From an uncultured Treponema sp. (GTDB lineage Bacteria > Spirochaetota > Spirochaetia > Treponematales > Treponemataceae), in assembly GCA_946186185.1 (NCBI GenBank), contig CAMHMJ010000002.1:106432-170431 (forward strand): a stretch of DNA of 64,000 nucleotides. The letters run 5' to 3'. Both the position numbers and the translations under genes were made by a program. Within the stretch, counting starts at the first letter, position 1, and each line of letters starts with the position of its first letter. Positions 41,679 to 50,668 of the stretch are shown piece by piece. The notes under the pieces were generated by a model. The model made no database searches. It was not told where the DNA came from and worked only from the letters and a program-made list of their open reading frames with translations.

Positions 41679-42539
41679 ATGGCAGAAGAAGAATTTTCAA
41701 CGGGTGGAACTATTACGGCAGTAAAAGAGGAAGGTGAAGAATCCTCTCCAAAAAGAGCCTTTGAGGCTGGAGAGTTTGAAGGCCCTTTAGACCTTTTGTG
41801 GTATCTTATTCATAAAAGCGAAATCAACATCTATGATATTCCGATTGCTCAGATTACGGAACAGTACTTAGAGTACCTGGATTACGCAGTTCAGACAGAT
41901 CTTGGAGATTTGAGCGAATTTTACAAATGGGCGGCAATGCTTCTTTCCATGAAGAGCCGCATGCTTCTTCCGGTTGAAATCGACTACGAAGACGATGAAA
42001 TGGAAGACCCGCGCCAGGAGCTTGTAGATAAGCTTATCGAATATCAGAAATTCAAGAAGCTTTCTGAGCTTATGGAAAAGCAGGAAGACAGTTCCGAATG
42101 GAACTTTGAGCGCTCAAAGATTCAGCGTGTGCTTCCTTTTGAGGAACGGGAAACGGACTGGGAAGAAATCGATACCTGGGATCTTTTGCAGCAGATGCAG
42201 AAGCTTTTCAAGGACATGATGAGGCAGTATTCCAACGATACCATCCTTAACATGTACGAGGAAATTTCCGTAAACGAAAAGATTACCCTCATGAACGAGC
42301 TTTTTGACAAGGGAAATGAGTGTATGTTCAGTGAGCTGATTACCCGCCCGGGAAATGAAATGGATGTAATCTGCGCCTTTATGGCAATTCTTGAAGCCGT
42401 TAAGTTTAAGATGATCAGAATAATGCAGAGCCGAGTCTTTGGTGATATCAAGCTGGTTCGCCGTCTTGACGCTTCAGAAAAGTTTGAACCCCTTGAAATT
42501 ACAATTGATAAACCGGAAACCGCCGGCGAGGATAAATAA
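41679..42539 (+). CDS. scpA: Segregation and condensation protein A
   Basis: A 286-residue kleisin. The N-terminal block EFEGPLDLLWYLIHKSEINIYDIPIAQITEQYLEYLD is diagnostic for ScpA. An acidic centre and a C-terminal winged helix (VRRLDASEKFEPLE region) follow. ScpA bridges the SMC heads and, with ScpB, loads condensin on the chromosome. The start has only a weak SD (AGGCGG). scpB follows after 88 nt that include repeat copy E. Confidence 0.95.
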   Translation: MAEEEFSTGGTITAVKEEGEESSPKRAFEAGEFEGPLDLLWYLIHKSEINIYDIPIAQITEQYLEYLDYAVQTDLGDLSEFYKWAAMLLSMKSRMLLPVEIDYEDDEMEDPRQELVDKLIEYQKFKKLSELMEKQEDSSEWNFERSKIQRVLPFEERETDWEEIDTWDLLQQMQKLFKDMMRQYSNDTILNMYEEISVNEKITLMNELFDKGNECMFSELITRPGNEMDVICAFMAILEAVKFKMIRIMQSRVFGDIKLVRRLDASEKFEPLEITIDKPETAGEDK

Positions 42540-42547
42540 ACTTTGAG

Positions 42548-42598
42548 TTAATAGCTGGTTCCCGCTGAGAGCCAGTTTTTGAAGTAACAATTATTAAA
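42548..42598. repeat. Intergenic repeat copy E (partial)
   Basis: GCTGAGAGCCAGTTTTTGAAGTAACAATT between scpA and scpB matches the right half of copies D and F (GCCAGTTTTGAAGTAGAATT; GAGAGCCAATTTTTGAGTTGGAATT). Confidence 0.55.
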
Positions 42599-42627
42599 GT
42601 CTATATTAACTTATTTAGGAATAAAGT

Positions 42628-43167
42628 ATGGAACTTGAAAAAGAAACAGCCCTTGTAGAAGCAGTTTTATTTCTTGAAAGCGAACCCATGACAGAAAAGG
42701 CCTTGTCTCAGGTTGCAGAGCTTTCAGAAGAGGTTATAAAAGTCTGCATTGAAAATCTCAAGGAAAAATATACGGAAGAAACCAGCGGAGTGGAGCTTGC
42801 AATGATTACCGGCGGCTGGGTGCTGGTACCAAAAGCGGAGTACTGGGATGTTCTGCGAGAGCGATACGGAGAAAAGAACTCCGGACGTCTTTCAAAATCT
42901 GCTCTTGAAACTCTTTCCATTATCGCATATAAACAGCCCATTACCCGAAGCGAAATTGAAAAAATCCGTGGAGTAAGTGCTGATAATATGATACGATTGC
43001 TTGTAGAAAGGCAGTTTATCAAGGAAGTCGGCAGAAAGGATGTCCCTGGAAAACCGATTCAGTTTGGAACCACAAAGGAATTCTTGAAATTCTTCCATTT
43101 GAATTCAATTGCCGATTTACCTAAACTCGATGAAGATGAGGAAAAGAGATTTGAACTTTCCCGATAA
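42628..43167 (+). CDS. scpB: Segregation and condensation protein B
   Basis: A 179-residue protein with two winged-helix domains. ETALVEAVLFLESEPMTEKAL at the start and LSKSALETLSIIAYKQPITRSEIEKIRGVSAD are the standard ScpB blocks. Partner of ScpA in the SMC complex. SD AGGAA. Its end overlaps the start of the pseudouridine synthase gene by about 30-40 bases. Confidence 0.96.
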   Translation: MELEKETALVEAVLFLESEPMTEKALSQVAELSEEVIKVCIENLKEKYTEETSGVELAMITGGWVLVPKAEYWDVLRERYGEKNSGRLSKSALETLSIIAYKQPITRSEIEKIRGVSADNMIRLLVERQFIKEVGRKDVPGKPIQFGTTKEFLKFFHLNSIADLPKLDEDEEKRFELSR

Positions 43168-43927
43168 TTCCGGCAGTTCTTCTGCCACACACAAAGTTTC
43201 AGACGCTGAAGCTAAAAATGAAGTTCGCCTTCAGGTTTATCTTGCTCATTCAGGGGTTGCAAGCCGCCGTGCCAGCGAAAAAATTATCCTTGAGGGCAGG
43301 GTAACCGTAAACGGAAAAGTCTGCACAGAGTTGGGAACAAAGGTTTCCCCTTCTGATGAGGTTTGTGTAGACGGAAATAAGATTACTCCTGAAGAAACCA
43401 AGCGTTATATTCTATTAAACAAGCCTTCCGGATATGTCTGCTCTTTGAGCGATGAAAAGGACCGGCCGGTTGCCTCTGAGCTTTTAAAAGAAGCTTACAG
43501 TGAACGGCTTTATAATGTGGGCCGCCTTGATATGTTCAGTCAGGGGCTTATTATTTTTACAAATGACGGCGATTTTGCAGCCCGGCTTTCCCATCCTTCA
43601 AGCGAGCTCGAAAAAGAATACATTGTTGAAACCTCGGTACCTCTTCCCCGTACACTGGCTGAAGATTTTAAGAAAGGTGTTCGTGTGGACGGAGTCTTCT
43701 ACAAATGTAAGGATGCCCTGGACATGAACGCCAGAAAAATGAAAATCGTTCTTCTTGAAGGAAAAAACCGGGAAATCCGTAATGTTTTTGCCTCAAGAGA
43801 GGTTGGTATCCGAAGCCTTACCCGGGTTAGAATCGGAAATGTAACAATCAGCGGCTTAAAAAGCGGTGAATTCCGGGAGCTTACGGAAGCAGAGGTTTCC
43901 GGCTTATTAAAATTGTGCAAAAAATAA
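43130..43927 (+). CDS. RsuA/RluB-family rRNA pseudouridine synthase
   Basis: About 265 residues. An N-terminal S4 domain (RLQVYLAHSGVASRRASEKIILEGRV in part) precedes the catalytic domain with RLD (NVGRLDMFSQGLIIFTNDG; Asp is the nucleophile) and LEGKNREIRNVF. It would isomerise uridine in 23S or 16S rRNA; scpA-scpB-rluB linkage is common in bacteria and favours RluB. The start is uncertain: ATGs at 43130 and 43136 both lie inside the end of scpB. Confidence 0.88.
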   Translation: MKMRKRDLNFPDNSGSSSATHKVSDAEAKNEVRLQVYLAHSGVASRRASEKIILEGRVTVNGKVCTELGTKVSPSDEVCVDGNKITPEETKRYILLNKPSGYVCSLSDEKDRPVASELLKEAYSERLYNVGRLDMFSQGLIIFTNDGDFAARLSHPSSELEKEYIVETSVPLPRTLAEDFKKGVRVDGVFYKCKDALDMNARKMKIVLLEGKNREIRNVFASREVGIRSLTRVRIGNVTISGLKSGEFRELTEAEVSGLLKLCKK

Positions 43928-43933
43928 AATACA

Positions 43934-44160
43934 GGACAGCCTGAAAATTGCTTCCGCAATTTTCTTAACGCTTTACAATAAAACACCGGCCGCCAGCGGC
44001 CTTAAAAAAGGACAGCCTGAAAATTGCTTCCGCAATTTTCTTAACGGCTTCCGATTAATCAGGAAAACAGCACAGCTGTTTTCTCTTAAAGGTCAAGCTA
44101 AAAATTGCTTCCGCAATTTTCTTAACGCTTTACAATAAAACACCGGCCGCCAGCGGCCTC
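43934..44160. repeat. Hairpin repeat array upstream of cmk-rpsA
   Basis: A 35- to 37-nt unit containing the perfect hairpin GAAAATTGC-TTCC-GCAATTTTC occurs three times (near 43934, 44010 and 44095). After units 1 and 3 the same tail follows, ending in the palindrome GGCCGCCAGCGGCC. After unit 2 a different hairpin, GAAAACAGC-ACA-GCTGTTTTC, follows. The array fills the gap between the rRNA modification gene and cmk-rpsA and ends just before its SD (AGGAG). Confidence 0.9.
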
Positions 44161-44177
44161 ACACAGGAGATAAAAAA

Positions 44178-46532
44178 ATGATAATAGCAATGGACGGACC
44201 GGCGGGAACCGGAAAAAGTACAATCGCTTCAATAATAGCAAAGAAGCTTGGAATTACTTACTTGAACAGCGGAAGCTTTTACCGCGCCCTGACACTTTCC
44301 CTTCTTGAAAATTCAATCGACCTTACGGATGCAGATGCTGTTGTAGAGTTTTCAAAAAAACAGAAGCTGGAATATAAGGCTTCCCGTCTTATTCTGAACG
44401 GAACGGATGTTGAAGACCGTCTTCATGAAGATAAGGTGAGTGCAAATGTTGCCCAGATTTCAGCACTTGTTCCAATCCGTCACCTTGTAAACGAAAGAAT
44501 GCAGGAAATTACAAAGAGTCTTGATATTGTATGCGAAGGCCGGGATATGACTACTGTTGTTTTCCCTAATGCAGAGCACAAGTTTTATCTGGACGCATCT
44601 CTGGATGTTCAGGCTCAGCGCCGTTTTGATCAGGGCGTAAGCAATATGACTCTGGAAGAAATAAAGGAAGCAATCCGAAAGCGTGATGAAATCGACCGTA
44701 ACAAGGCCGAAGGGGCGTTAAAGAGAGCTCCGGATGCTTTTTATATTGATACTTCTAACTTGACGATTGAAAATGTTTGTGGCATAATATTAAATCAAAT
44801 TTATAAACAAGGGTTCACAATGGAAGAAATGGAAGTGGAAAAGGAAGAAACCCAGGCAAAGGGTGCCTTTCAGACACAATTAGAAGAGTCTCTGAACAAT
44901 TTTACAAATCCTGAAGAAGGACAGCTCATCGAAGGTATCGTAGTACAGGTAACTGATGAGTATGTATTCCTCGATGTAGGCTGTAAATCCGAGGGTAGAC
45001 TCCCGGTTTCAGAGTTCACAGAAGAGCTCCCTAATGTGGGAGATAAAGTACAGGTATTCCTGGTAAAGAAATTCGGACGCAATGGTCCTGAAATTTCTAA
45101 GTCAAAGGCTGATGCAAAGCGCATGTGGAAAGACGTTTCACAGGCTTTCAAAGACAAGACAGCTGTTTATGGAACAATCACAAAGATTGTAAAGGGCGGT
45201 TACGATGTAAACCTCGGTGGTGACATTCACGCTTTCCTTCCAATCAGTCAGTCAGACAGCCAGAAGGTAGAAAAGCCGGAAAGCCTTATTGGTCTTAAGG
45301 GTCAGTTCTATATCGAACGCCTTTATTCAGACAACAAAGCTAACGTAGTAGTTAATCGCAGAAAATATCTCGAAGAACAGATTGACACAAAACGTGATGC
45401 GTTCTTCGATAACGTAAAAATTGGTGATTCAGTAAAGGGAACAGTTAAGAGCTTCACAAGCTTCGGTGCATTCATCGATCTTGGTGGTTTTGACGGTCTT
45501 CTTCATATCAATGATATGAGCTGGGGTCACGTAGCTCGTCCAAAGGACTTTGTAAAGAAAGGACAGGAAATCGAACTTAAGGTTATCCGCCTTGATCCTG
45601 CTGAAAAGAGAATCAATCTTTCTCTCAAGCACTTCGCAGAAGATCCTTGGATCCACTTTGAAGAAAAATATCATGTAAATGATGTTGTAAAGGGACATGT
45701 AACAAAGCTTACAGATTTCGGTGCTTTCATCGAGCTTGAAGAAGGAATCGAAGGTCTCGTACACATCAGCGAATTCTCATGGACAAAGAAAATCAACAAG
45801 CCTTCTGACATGGTAAAGGTTGGAGACGAAGTTGAATGTATGATTCTTGGATACGACATCCAGGCTGGACGCGTATCTTTGGGTCTCAAGCAGGTAACTG
45901 CTAATCCTTGGGATTCAATCGAAGAAAAATATCCGGTTGGAACAAAAGTAAAGGGTAAGGTTGTTAAGATTACAAACGCAGGTGCATTTGTTGCTCTTGA
46001 AGACGGAATCGACGGCTTCCTCCATGCAGATGATATCAGCTGGACAAAGAAAGTAAAACATCCTGGCAGCGAGCTTAACGTAGATCAGGAAGTTGAAGCT
46101 GTAGTAACTGAATGTGATGCAGAAAATCACCGCATCAAGATTGGTATCAAACAGCTTACAGACAATCCTTGGAAGGCTTTTGCTGAAGAATACAAACCGG
46201 GTTCAACACTTGAAGGTGAAATTACTTCAATCACAGATTTTGGTGTATTCGTAAAGGCTCCTAACGGAATTGAAGGTCTTGTAAACAAGGCAAACTTGAG
46301 CGACGACCGCGATACTCCGTTTGAAGAAGCTGTAAAGAAATACAATGTAGGTGACAAAATCAGCGTATATGTTGTAGAAGCAAATGCTGAAAAAGAAAAG
46401 GTTGCCTTCAGTGTTCGTGAATTCAAGAAAAAGCAGCAGAGAGATGAAATTTCTCAGTATATGTCACAGTCAAACGGTGATGATGACGGTGCATTTACAA
46501 TCGGCGATTCCTTGAAAATTCAGAAAAACTAA
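44178..46532 (+). CDS. cmk-rpsA: Fused cytidylate kinase and 30S ribosomal protein S1
   Basis: A 784-residue fusion. Residues 1 to about 212 are CMP kinase (MIIAMDGPAGTGKSTIASII P-loop, LNSGSFYRAL, VCEGRDMTTVVFPNA, RKRDEIDRNKAEG). From about 240 there are six S1 RNA-binding repeats with FGAFI/GLLHI blocks, e.g. FTSFGAFIDLGGFDGLLHI and LTDFGAFIELEEGIEGLVHI. S1 brings mRNA to the 30S subunit. The fusion is known from treponemes. An in-frame ATG at 44820 follows AAGGG, so a free S1 could also be made. SD AGGAG at the main start; a hairpin array lies just upstream. Confidence 0.95.
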   Translation: MIIAMDGPAGTGKSTIASIIAKKLGITYLNSGSFYRALTLSLLENSIDLTDADAVVEFSKKQKLEYKASRLILNGTDVEDRLHEDKVSANVAQISALVPIRHLVNERMQEITKSLDIVCEGRDMTTVVFPNAEHKFYLDASLDVQAQRRFDQGVSNMTLEEIKEAIRKRDEIDRNKAEGALKRAPDAFYIDTSNLTIENVCGIILNQIYKQGFTMEEMEVEKEETQAKGAFQTQLEESLNNFTNPEEGQLIEGIVVQVTDEYVFLDVGCKSEGRLPVSEFTEELPNVGDKVQVFLVKKFGRNGPEISKSKADAKRMWKDVSQAFKDKTAVYGTITKIVKGGYDVNLGGDIHAFLPISQSDSQKVEKPESLIGLKGQFYIERLYSDNKANVVVNRRKYLEEQIDTKRDAFFDNVKIGDSVKGTVKSFTSFGAFIDLGGFDGLLHINDMSWGHVARPKDFVKKGQEIELKVIRLDPAEKRINLSLKHFAEDPWIHFEEKYHVNDVVKGHVTKLTDFGAFIELEEGIEGLVHISEFSWTKKINKPSDMVKVGDEVECMILGYDIQAGRVSLGLKQVTANPWDSIEEKYPVGTKVKGKVVKITNAGAFVALEDGIDGFLHADDISWTKKVKHPGSELNVDQEVEAVVTECDAENHRIKIGIKQLTDNPWKAFAEEYKPGSTLEGEITSITDFGVFVKAPNGIEGLVNKANLSDDRDTPFEEAVKKYNVGDKISVYVVEANAEKEKVAFSVREFKKKQQRDEISQYMSQSNGDDDGAFTIGDSLKIQKN

Positions 46533-46573
46533 CAATAATCGATTGTTACATAACAACTGATGTTTATAAAAGA

Positions 46574-46600
46574 CGCATTGCTTTATGGCAATGCGCCTTT
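46574..46600 (+). terminator. Terminator of cmk-rpsA
   Basis: CGCATTGC (46574-46581) with GCAATGCG (46588-46595), loop of six, short T tail. Confidence 0.7.
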
Positions 46601-46644
46601 GCTATAGACGCTGTTTCATATTTGAAGTTGTTCGGGAGTTTTGG

Positions 46645-47586
46645 TTGTCGTTTAAATCTTTTTTAGATAAGAATTTTTTTGGACCTGATACAGAAAACCC
46701 TTGTTTTGTAGCCGCTAGTCCGGCGATGAAAGATTTATCCGGTATAATCAAAAACTTAAGTGTTTCTTCTTCTCCTGTTTTAATTCAGGGGGAGAGGGGC
46801 TCTGGAAAAACCTTGTATGCATTTCAGATTTTTCTTAATTCTGAGACAAGCAGCGGGTTTTACATCGTAAACTCTGATAATTTTGACCTGGAAAAGGCGG
46901 TAAAGCTTTCGGGGGCTACATTGTTTTTCCGGCACATCGAGGAGTTTTCTTCCGAACTTCAAAGTGAAATATACGAGTTTTTGAAGCTGAACGTTCAGAA
47001 TAAACTGGGGATTAAGACTATTTTTTCTTCAGTTTCTTTGCTTGACTCGCTGGTGGAGTCAAATCAGTTCAGCAGGGAACTTTTTATGCGTCTTAATTCG
47101 TTTCCAATAAGAATAAAGCCTTTGAGGGAGCGAAAGGAAGACATTGCATCTCTTTCAGAAATGTACTTGTCTTTGTACAAAAAAAAGTGGGGTAAGAAAG
47201 AACTTCTGTTTTCAAAAAAATCTGAAGAATTTCTTTTGAATTACACCTGGCCGGGCAATGTCAGCGAATTACGGACTGTAATTGAAAGGGCTGTCATTCT
47301 GGAAGAAGAAGAGGTTTTAAGTTCTAAAAATCTTTTTGTTTCCGGAAGCGCTAAAGCAGAAAACTCTTTTGCCGGTAATTCTCTGGAAGAGTCGGTAAAT
47401 ACCGTTGTTTCGGCTGAAGAAAAGGAAGATTTATCCTTGAAAACTGGACTTAACAGTTTTAAGAGGAAATATATAAAGATGATTCTGGAACAAAATGACT
47501 GGAATCAGACAAAAGCAAGTAAAGTACTTGATATCCAGCGGACCTATCTTACCAGGCTAATTGGTGAGCTTGATATCCGCAGATAA
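46645..47586 (+). CDS. Degenerate sigma-54-activator-like AAA protein with Fis HTH
   Basis: About 313 residues from a TTG start at 46645 with SD CGGGAG. The in-frame ATG at 46585 lies inside the rpsA terminator and is rejected; ATG 46729 is another option. Walker A is QGERGSGKTLYAF. The GAFTGA loop region that contacts sigma-54 is absent: Walker A is followed within about 40 residues by GATLFFRHIEEF, where Walker B GGTLFLDEI would be, and its Asp-Glu is changed to Arg-His. R-fingers (LFMRLNSFPIRIKPLRERKEDI) and WPGNVSELRTVIERAV remain, as does the C-terminal Fis HTH (NDWNQTKASKVLDIQRTYL). Likely a DNA-binding regulator without sigma-54 activity. Confidence 0.8.
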   Translation: MSFKSFLDKNFFGPDTENPCFVAASPAMKDLSGIIKNLSVSSSPVLIQGERGSGKTLYAFQIFLNSETSSGFYIVNSDNFDLEKAVKLSGATLFFRHIEEFSSELQSEIYEFLKLNVQNKLGIKTIFSSVSLLDSLVESNQFSRELFMRLNSFPIRIKPLRERKEDIASLSEMYLSLYKKKWGKKELLFSKKSEEFLLNYTWPGNVSELRTVIERAVILEEEEVLSSKNLFVSGSAKAENSFAGNSLEESVNTVVSAEEKEDLSLKTGLNSFKRKYIKMILEQNDWNQTKASKVLDIQRTYLTRLIGELDIRR

Positions 47587-47608
47587 TATAAAAAGGGGTG
47601 TTGTTAAA

Positions 47609-48271
47609 ATGGCAAACTTTGAAAAAGCTTCTGTTGGCGAAAAAATTGCGGGTTATGTTGATTCGCGAAAAAAGATTCTTATTGCACTTGTAGTAGTTGT
47701 TGTTGTTGCAATTGCTGCATTTGCTCTTTTTACAGGAATTACATCTTCTGCTGCAAAGAAAGGTCTTTCTGCAATTGATAAAATTTCATATACACTTACT
47801 GAAAACTCTTCTGACTTGAGTGATGAAGCTCTTGCTGAAAGAAAAGAAACAGCTCTTGCTTCACTTCAGGTTTACAACAAGAAGGGTGGAGTTGTTGGTG
47901 TAAGAGCAAATATGCTCAGTGCAGAAATTGCTTATTCTAAAAAAGATTACGAAAAAGCTGCTGATTACTATGCCGCTGCCGCTGCAAAAGGTAAAAAAGC
48001 TTACACAGCTCCAATCGTATATTTTAATGCCGCTGCCGCTTATGAAAATGCAGGCAACAATGAAAAGGCTTGTGAGTTTTATGAAAAAGCTTCAAATGAC
48101 AAGGATTTCCTTCTTGCTTCAAGAGCCGCTTTTGAACTTGGACGCGTAAAGGAAGCAGCTGGAGATACAGAAGGCGCAATTGCTGCATTCAAGAAAGTTT
48201 ACGATAAAGAACCTGATTCTTCATGGGGAAAACTTTCTAAAACTGAGCTCTTAAAGCTTGAAAACAAGTAA
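47609..48271 (+). CDS. TPR membrane protein, YfgM-like
   Basis: About 220 residues from ATG 47609 (SD AGGGGTG); an in-frame ATG at 47561 overlaps the upstream gene. The cytoplasmic start MANFEKASVGEKIAGYVDSRKK is followed by one membrane helix (ILIALVVVVVVAIAAFALF) and a periplasmic domain with TPR units (KKDYEKAADYYAAAAAKGKK, NNEKACEFYEKASND). This is the layout of YfgM ancillary SecYEG/chaperone proteins, though the match is by form. Confidence 0.7.
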   Translation: MANFEKASVGEKIAGYVDSRKKILIALVVVVVVAIAAFALFTGITSSAAKKGLSAIDKISYTLTENSSDLSDEALAERKETALASLQVYNKKGGVVGVRANMLSAEIAYSKKDYEKAADYYAAAAAKGKKAYTAPIVYFNAAAAYENAGNNEKACEFYEKASNDKDFLLASRAAFELGRVKEAAGDTEGAIAAFKKVYDKEPDSSWGKLSKTELLKLENK

Positions 48272-48308
48272 TTTTATCTGACAGATAATAAACTTACGGA
48301 TTATAAAA

Positions 48309-49127
48309 ATGAAGACTGCTTGTAATAAAAAAACAAAAACATTGTTATTTATAACAGGCAGTCTTTTTATTTTTAACCTTTTTTTCTTAAATTCCTGCGG
48401 GCTTGAAAGCTATATTTATCTTAATGCGCCCACAGTAACTCATAATTTTCCTACTTACGAAACCTTAGCCGATTACAAATATTTTGAATTTACAACAATG
48501 GAAAACTCGGATCAGCCGGCTTTTCAGGGAACTGCTGTTTATTATAAAATTTATAATAACTACAGCACCATGGCTTCTCAGGTAAGTTCCATTTCAAGTC
48601 TTGCTTCAAGCTCTACCAATGAATCTGCGGCCGCTGCAAAAATGATTGATACCTACGGTTACAAGCAGCTTGGCTTGAGAAAGGGTAACGACGGAGTTAC
48701 AAAAACACCTTTGATCGAACGCTCAGATTCCGGTAAGCAGAGGGTGTATATCCGCCTCACAAATTTTCAGGATTCAGATGCGTTTAAGGCTGTTGTAAAG
48801 GTAAAACCCGATGACGGAAGCGGAACCTATACAGCAGAACACGAGCTTGGAATTCCAATGCGGGTTGAAAACCGAAACAGCTTTGATTTTGGCCGGAACG
48901 ATTCTTCAAAATGGGGGGATGATGCCGAACGCAATGTCCTTCCGGAGGAAAATGACGCTCTTGGAGATGTAAACTATTCTTCAAGCTTTTCCGACGAAGA
49001 AAAGAACTGCTGGTATGTAGACCTTTACGCAGTAGGGGTCGGCATGTCCGAAGACTTCGTAACCTATTACAGCAATGTTCTTCATCTGGGAGCCGTAAAA
49101 ATCGACGCCTCCCAGGAAGACAACTAA
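48309..49127 (+). CDS. Lipoprotein, function unknown
   Basis: A 272-residue protein with a lipoprotein signal: hydrophobic LLFITGSLFIFNLFFLN then SCG (lipobox LNSC, Cys30). The mature part begins GLESYIYLNAPTV and is beta-rich, with a Ser-rich loop (SSISSLASSSTNES). No family recognised. It ends before a repeat and the sugar-transport operon. An inverted repeat TTATCT/AGATAA lies in the short gap before it. Confidence 0.7.
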   Translation: MKTACNKKTKTLLFITGSLFIFNLFFLNSCGLESYIYLNAPTVTHNFPTYETLADYKYFEFTTMENSDQPAFQGTAVYYKIYNNYSTMASQVSSISSLASSSTNESAAAAKMIDTYGYKQLGLRKGNDGVTKTPLIERSDSGKQRVYIRLTNFQDSDAFKAVVKVKPDDGSGTYTAEHELGIPMRVENRNSFDFGRNDSSKWGDDAERNVLPEENDALGDVNYSSSFSDEEKNCWYVDLYAVGVGMSEDFVTYYSNVLHLGAVKIDASQEDN

Positions 49128-49133
49128 CGCGCT

Positions 49134-49206
49134 GCCGCGCGTTTTTGACCCGCAGGACGCGACCGGTAGCCAGTTTTGAAGTAGAATTTATAAAACTCGA
49201 AATTAA
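49134..49206. repeat. Intergenic repeat copy D
   Basis: GACGCGACCGGTAGCCAGTTTTGAAGTAGAATTTATAAAACTCGAAATT matches, in pieces, copy C (GACGCGACTGGTAGCC, AAAACTCGAAATT) and copy F. Confidence 0.7.
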
Positions 49207-49253
49207 AGTTATTTAACTTTTTGTTATTTCCCCCATAAAAGATAATCTAAAAT

Positions 49254-49282
49254 TTGACAAATTCCCCATACGGACTTAGACT
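49254..49282 (+). promoter_or_regulatory. Promoter of the sugar ABC operon
   Basis: TTGACA (49254-49259), 17-bp spacer, TAGACT (49277-49282). A leader with the SD GGAGG leads to ATG 49316. Confidence 0.6.
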
Positions 49283-49315
49283 TTAAAGTATATAGTCATA
49301 AATATGGAGGAAAAA

Positions 49316-50569
49316 ATGAAAAAAATTGTGACTTCTTTGGTTGCAGCTGCTCTTATGGTTGCTGCTTTTACAGGATGCCAGAAAAAATCGGCAGATTTAA
49401 AGCTTGAGCTTTATTACTACAAACAGGAAAATCAGGAAGGCTTAAAGAACATTATCAAGGCTTTTGAAAAAGCAAATCCTGGAATTTCAGTTACACCGCT
49501 TATCATTCCAAATGATGCCGATGCACAGATGTCTGCACGTGCTGCTCAGGGCGCTCTCCCTGATATTTTGCAGATGCAGTCTTATTCACGCGTAAAGGAA
49601 TATGCTTCAAAAGGCTTCCTTGTTGATTTGACAGAAAAAACTTGCATGAAGGATGTTCTTCCAAGTGCTCTTCCTGCAGTTACCTATAATGGAAAACAGT
49701 ATGCAATGCCAATGGATTTTGCCGGAATCGGTATTATCTACAACAAAGACATTTTTGAAAAATGCGGAATTCAGCCGCCACAGACATACCGCGAGCTTGT
49801 AAAGGCATGCGCAGTTCTTACAGAAAACAACTATGTTCCATTTGCAGCTCTTCTTAAAGAAAACTGGTCTGTAGGTCACTTTATCACTATGGTTCACACA
49901 GCACTTCTTCAGGAAAAAGGTATTTCTGCTGAAGAATTCGTAAACAAGATGAACGAAGGAAAAGCTTCTTATGGCGACATCGATACTTCTATGCTTTTCA
50001 GCATTCTTGATTTCTACAAGGCTAACATGAACTCAAATGCTGCAGAAATGGACGGTGGTGCTCAGCAGCAGTCATTTGCAAAGGGTGAAGCAGCAATGAT
50101 GGTTCAGGGACTCTGGGCTTACATCGACGCTATGAAATTGAATCCAAACCTTAACGCTGGTTTCATTCCATTCCCTGTATTCAACGATGCTTCTATGAAC
50201 AAAATGTATGCAGATGTTGACTCAACTTTCGGAATTTCAAGCCAGTCTAGTCCTGAAAAACAGGCTGCTGCAATCAAATTCCTTGACTTCCTTGCTTCTG
50301 CTGAAGGTTCTAAGCTCTGGGTTTCTGAATACAAGCTTACTCACTCATTCAAGGGCGGCGACTTTGCTTCACTTGGTGTTCCATATGCTGATTTGATGAA
50401 ATCTGTTGCAGACCGCGGTTCAAATCCATGGGCATTCAGCCAGTATCCTTCAGATGTATTTGAAGATGCATGTAAGAACGGTGCTCAGCAGTATATGATG
50501 CAGAAAAAAGCCAGTGCAAACGTTATCAAAGATATCGATGCACAGTGGGCTGCTTCAATCAATAAATAA
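49316..50569 (+). CDS. ABC sugar transporter, solute-binding lipoprotein
   Basis: About 417 residues from ATG 49316 (SD GGAGG at 49306); the ATG at 49304 overlaps that SD. Signal with lipobox FTGC. Family-1 solute-binding features: FEKANPGISVTPLIIPND, GALPDILQMQSYSRVKEYA, YAMPMDFAGIGIIYNKDIFEKCGIQPP, FAKGEAAMMVQGLWA. It binds a sugar or oligosaccharide outside the inner membrane and delivers it to the two permeases that follow. The sugar cannot be told from sequence. Confidence 0.93.
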   Translation: MKKIVTSLVAAALMVAAFTGCQKKSADLKLELYYYKQENQEGLKNIIKAFEKANPGISVTPLIIPNDADAQMSARAAQGALPDILQMQSYSRVKEYASKGFLVDLTEKTCMKDVLPSALPAVTYNGKQYAMPMDFAGIGIIYNKDIFEKCGIQPPQTYRELVKACAVLTENNYVPFAALLKENWSVGHFITMVHTALLQEKGISAEEFVNKMNEGKASYGDIDTSMLFSILDFYKANMNSNAAEMDGGAQQQSFAKGEAAMMVQGLWAYIDAMKLNPNLNAGFIPFPVFNDASMNKMYADVDSTFGISSQSSPEKQAAAIKFLDFLASAEGSKLWVSEYKLTHSFKGGDFASLGVPYADLMKSVADRGSNPWAFSQYPSDVFEDACKNGAQQYMMQKKASANVIKDIDAQWAASINK

Positions 50570-50576
50570 TTTTAAT

Positions 50577-50614
50577 GCGCTCCTGGAGGTTTAATGCCTG
50601 CAGGGCGCTTTTAT
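50577..50614 (+). terminator. Stem-loop between binding-protein and permease genes
   Basis: GCGCTCCTG pairs (one bulge) with CAGGGCGC, followed by TTTTATG. In such operons this partly ends transcription and stabilises the binding-protein mRNA. Confidence 0.5.
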
Positions 50615-50668
50615 GTTTCTCCGGTAATTTTTTGATTACCGAAGATATTTTATCTTAAGGATTTATTA

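Noticed and set aside
41579..41737. A 52-codon ORF (MTGYREAC...) before and overlapping scpA
   Set aside because: No SD, no recognisable family and out-of-frame overlap with a firm gene; treated as chance.
46585..46644. ATG 46585 as start of the AAA/Fis gene
   Set aside because: It lies in the loop of the cmk-rpsA terminator hairpin and has no SD.
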